Shown here: positions 61,223 to 64,000 of the stretch, piece after piece
How the letters are laid out: each line of letters begins with the position of its first letter
Numbering within the stretch: position 1 is the first letter of the stretch
From: QAMH01 sp900556425
GTDB taxonomy: Bacteria > Actinomycetota > Coriobacteriia > Coriobacteriales > QAMH01
NCBI GenBank assembly: GCA_902475535.1
Contig: CABRZR010000010.1
Location: 1 to 64,000 of the forward strand
Length of the DNA stretch: 64,000 nucleotides
Direction: 5' to 3'
Position numbers and translations under genes: made by a program
The notes under the pieces: model-generated
Seen by the model: only the letters and a program-made list of their open reading frames with translations
Told to the model about the DNA's origin: nothing
The model's database searches: none

Positions 61223-63013
61223 ATGCCAGAAAAAAAGAATACGAATGACAAGGGCCTTGCGAAGGCACCTGTCAAGACGCTTGCGAAAACGACGCCAAAG
61301 GGCAAGCGCCCGCGTCGGCGCAGCAAGGGCAATCAGGGCCATAGAAAGAAGCCCGCGCATACCCTGCGCATCATTCCGCTTGGCGGTCTCGACGCCATCG
61401 GCAAGAACATGACGGCCTTCGAGTGCGGTGGCGACATCATCCTCATCGATGCCGGGCTCATGTTTCCCGATGACGAGCACACGGGCGTAGACCTCATTCT
61501 TCCGGACTACACCTACATACTCGAGCATGCCGATCGCCTCCGTGGCATTGTCATCACGCACGGACACGAGGATCACACGGGTGCGCTGCCGTACCTGCTC
61601 AAGGACCTCGACCGCTCCATTCCCATACTCGGCACCAAGCTCACCTTGGGGCTCATCGAGGGCAAGCTCGAGGAGCATCGCCTTTCCAAGCAGCCCAAGC
61701 TCGTCGAGGTGCACCGCGGCAGCAGCACCAAGCTCGGCTGCTTCGAGCTCGAGTTCTTCACGGTCAACCACTCGATTCCGGGGGCCATGGGCGTCTTCAT
61801 GCACACGCCTGCCGGCAATGTCCTGCACACGGGTGATTTCAAGCTCGACGAAACGCCCATCGACGGAGAACTCACCGACTTCGCCGCGCTTGCACGTTTT
61901 GCCGCTCAGGGCGTCGACTTGCTCATGAGCGATTCGACCAATGCGACGAGCAGGCAGTTCACGAAGTCCGAGGCTGAGGTCGGGGTGACGCTGCGCAGCG
62001 TCATTGCCACCGCCAAGCAACGCGTCGTCGTCGCGGCCTTTTCCTCGCATATTCACCGCGTCCAGCAGATTTGCGATGCGGCGCAGCTGGCAGGCCGCAA
62101 GGTTGCGGTCACGGGCCGCTCCATGCTCACCAACACGCGCATTGCGCGCGAGCTTGGTTACCTCAACGTACCTGACGATCTCATTATCGATGCCTATGAT
62201 GTCGGCAACTATCCACCCGAGAAGACCGTCGTGCTCTGCACGGGCAGCCAAGGCGAGCCGTTGTCGGCCCTTGCGCGCATGTCGGTGGGGGAGCACAAGA
62301 CCATCGAAATCGAGCGCGGCGATACCGTCATCATCTCGGCCACGCCCGTTCCCGGCAACGAGAAGTCGGTCACGCGCATCGTCAACCAACTCTCCAAGGT
62401 AGGCGCCGACGTATGGGACAAGAACCGTGCGCTCGTGCACGTCTCGGGGCATGCGGGTGCCGAGGAGCTCAAGCTCGTGCTCTCACTCGTCAATCCCAAG
62501 CACTTCCTGCCGGTCCATGGCGAGGCCTCTCACTTGCGCGCCCATGCACGTCTTGCGGAGGCCGTCGGCGTCGACTCCGATAACATCTTCATCCTCGAAA
62601 ACGGCGATTCCCTCGTGATGACCAATGGCAAGGTCGAGCGTGGCGAAGGCGTCGAGAGCGGTATCGTCTACGTTGACGGGTCCTCGGTGGGCGATATCGG
62701 CGCAAACGTTCTGCGCGATCGCCAGTCCATGTCGGGCGAGGGCGCGGCAAGCGTGGCGGTCGCCATTGACTTCAAGCACGGCAAGCTTGCCGCCGATCCG
62801 GTCATCACCATGCGCGGCATCCCCGGCTTCGACAACGACGACTTCATCGTTGAGGCACGCGAATGCGTCGCCAAGGCAGTGCGCGAGTCGCTCGAGAATC
62901 ACAAGCCTGATATAAACCGCATCAAGAAACAGGAGCGCGATGCGCTTTCGAATTTCGTGTGGAAGCGCGCGCATCGCAGGCCCATCATCATGCCAATCGT
63001 CATCGAAATCTAG
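61223..63013 (+). CDS. rnj: Ribonuclease J
   Basis: 596 residues. A basic N-terminal tail (about 45 residues rich in Lys and Arg) precedes the metallo-beta-lactamase domain: ITHGHEDHTGALPYLL near 112, NHSIPGAMGVFMHTPAG, HTGDFKLD; then the beta-CASP domain with SDSTNA and SGHAGAEELKLVLSL. It degrades and matures RNA from 5' ends in the cytoplasm. GAGG precedes ATG. Confidence 0.95.
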   Translation: MPEKKNTNDKGLAKAPVKTLAKTTPKGKRPRRRSKGNQGHRKKPAHTLRIIPLGGLDAIGKNMTAFECGGDIILIDAGLMFPDDEHTGVDLILPDYTYILEHADRLRGIVITHGHEDHTGALPYLLKDLDRSIPILGTKLTLGLIEGKLEEHRLSKQPKLVEVHRGSSTKLGCFELEFFTVNHSIPGAMGVFMHTPAGNVLHTGDFKLDETPIDGELTDFAALARFAAQGVDLLMSDSTNATSRQFTKSEAEVGVTLRSVIATAKQRVVVAAFSSHIHRVQQICDAAQLAGRKVAVTGRSMLTNTRIARELGYLNVPDDLIIDAYDVGNYPPEKTVVLCTGSQGEPLSALARMSVGEHKTIEIERGDTVIISATPVPGNEKSVTRIVNQLSKVGADVWDKNRALVHVSGHAGAEELKLVLSLVNPKHFLPVHGEASHLRAHARLAEAVGVDSDNIFILENGDSLVMTNGKVERGEGVESGIVYVDGSSVGDIGANVLRDRQSMSGEGAASVAVAIDFKHGKLAADPVITMRGIPGFDNDDFIVEARECVAKAVRESLENHKPDINRIKKQERDALSNFVWKRAHRRPIIMPIVIEI

Positions 63014-63051
63014 ATGCGATACAATTATGCGCGTAGCAACTGGAGGTAGCA

Positions 63052-64000
63052 GTGGGCTCGAGAAACGCAGCATCGAACCAGGGCAACTCGAGGTCATCTT
63101 CCAGCGCCGCAAAGAAAGGCGCCGGAAGGACTCAGGGCCTTCCAACTAAAGAGCAGACTCCACGCAAGAGCTTCGTTGACGGCTCGATGCGCGAGGATCT
63201 CATCGGCATCGCGTTGGCGGTCATCGGCATCGCGCTCTTCGTCGCCGTCGTCGTGCCTGCTGACGCGATGCTCACGGTCGTCATCTCCGACGGTCTCAAG
63301 CATGTCCTTGGCCTGGGTGCCTATGTCGTGCCCTTCGTGCTCGTGTTCTGGGGCGCGACCTTTTTCTTCAAGACCGAGGGGGTCAAGGTCGGGCGCCTTG
63401 TCATCGGCCTTGCCATCATGCTCATTGCGCTCATGGCGCTCTTTTCGCTTTTCGCTCCCGGTACCATCGAGGCGCTGCCTTACAGCCTCTTTTCCGATGA
63501 GGTGCTCGTGGGTGGTGGCGGCTACGTGGGTAGCGGCATCTCCTGGGGGCTCATGACCCTGTTCGGGCGTGTCATCACCGCGATTGTTCTCGTGGGCGTC
63601 TTCGTCGCCGGTCTCGTCATCGCGGGCGTCTCCATCTCCGCCCCCTTCCTCGCGCTCAAAAACTTCCTCTCGCGCAAGAAGGAGGACCGCGCTCAGACGC
63701 GCTACCAGCGCACCATCTATACGGCCGGTCAGCCCCAGCACGCCGATGCCGAGGCTGACGACGAAGACTACCTCGATGAGGAGAAGTCGCCGTTTGCGCG
63801 CTTCAAGGAAAAGTTTGGCAGGGAAGCGGGCGCGCCTGTTGACGAGTACGATGAGATTTCCGCCGATCCGCTCTCCACGGTTGCCTTCGATGGCGCGGAT
63901 TCCGACATAACGGTCGTCTTCGATGACGATCCCGATCGGACGGTCACGCTTGACGACCATTCGCATGCCAAGCCACACAAGCGCAAGAAGAAGGACCTCT
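63052..64000 (+). CDS. ftsK: DNA translocase FtsK, N-terminal part (cut by window end)
   Basis: At least 316 residues, open at 64000. Start GTG with GGAGG 5 bases upstream; TACAAT at about 63020. About four membrane helices (residues 50-205) follow a basic Ser-rich tail, then an acidic linker (about residues 220-300) with Asp/Glu runs. The motor domain must lie beyond the window. Position after rnj is a common order in Gram-positive bacteria (rnj-ftsK). The call rests on helices, linker and this synteny. Confidence 0.82.
   Translation, partial: MGSRNAASNQGNSRSSSSAAKKGAGRTQGLPTKEQTPRKSFVDGSMREDLIGIALAVIGIALFVAVVVPADAMLTVVISDGLKHVLGLGAYVVPFVLVFWGATFFFKTEGVKVGRLVIGLAIMLIALMALFSLFAPGTIEALPYSLFSDEVLVGGGGYVGSGISWGLMTLFGRVITAIVLVGVFVAGLVIAGVSISAPFLALKNFLSRKKEDRAQTRYQRTIYTAGQPQHADAEADDEDYLDEEKSPFARFKEKFGREAGAPVDEYDEISADPLSTVAFDGADSDITVVFDDDPDRTVTLDDHSHAKPHKRKKKDL

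Overview
The window looks like a chromosomal segment of a strictly anaerobic, GC-rich member of the class Coriobacteriia (Actinomycetota), most likely the Eggerthellaceae or relatives. This is an inference from content: a large family-typical molybdopterin oxidoreductase with its own Fe-S partner and MFS carrier, a six-subunit Ech-type hydrogenase, indolepyruvate ferredoxin oxidoreductase, a free-standing ferredoxin-thioredoxin reductase catalytic chain, and many GTG/TTG starts with TACAAT/TATAAT-like -10 boxes. Nothing suggests a phage, a conjugative element, a CRISPR array or an insertion sequence. About 56 protein genes and one tRNA are supported.

Regions. (1) 1-3.9 kb: a Trm9-like methyltransferase and Elp3, two enzymes that in eukaryotes act one after the other on wobble uridine, convergent with murB. 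Inverted copies of a dispersed repeat flank the methyltransferase gene. (2) 4-12 kb: a possible KwaB-like orphan, ilvE, a YbhJ-type aconitase-family hydratase, an NhaD antiporter, a universal stress protein and an anchored protein. (3) 12-21 kb: an ABC/FtsX export pair with a long coiled coil, a Fic protein with an altered catalytic motif, a tail-anchored coiled-coil protein, two amide/cysteine hydrolases and an orphan McrB N-terminal-type protein. (4) 21-28.6 kb: queF, a class I preQ1 riboswitch in front of a YhhQ transporter, mscL, an FTR catalytic chain, sbcDC and trmL. (5) 28.7-34.3 kb: echABCDEF. (6) 34.4-46.5 kb: pgsA, a VanW protein, a PaaK ligase plus ACT protein, dacF-type carboxypeptidase, an FHA protein, an acyl-CoA synthetase, iorAB and a PrsA-like lipoprotein. 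(7) 46.5-48.5 kb: gluQ, tatD-type hydrolase, tRNA-Ala(GGC). (8) 48.6-55.2 kb: an accessory block with a molybdopterin enzyme, two-cluster Fe-S protein, two MFS carriers, a Cys-rich mini-protein and a TetR regulator. (9) 55.3-64 kb: guaB of the Tritrichomonas type, dgt-like, an M16 peptidase, dapB, dapA, rnj and the start of ftsK, which runs off the window.

How the parts fit. IorAB oxidises aryl-pyruvates and reduces ferredoxin; the Ech hydrogenase can re-oxidise that ferredoxin to H2 while moving ions; PaaK and the second adenylate-forming enzyme interconvert aryl acids and aryl-CoA. Together they suggest energy conservation from amino-acid fermentation. Genes for modifying tRNA wobble bases recur across the window (Elp3, Trm9-like, QueF, YhhQ, TrmL, GluQ). 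The candidates most deserving study are the Elp3/Trm9-like pair, the 48.6-55.2 kb molybdopterin block, the orphan McrB- and KwaB-like proteins, the altered Fic protein and the parabasalid-type IMP dehydrogenase.
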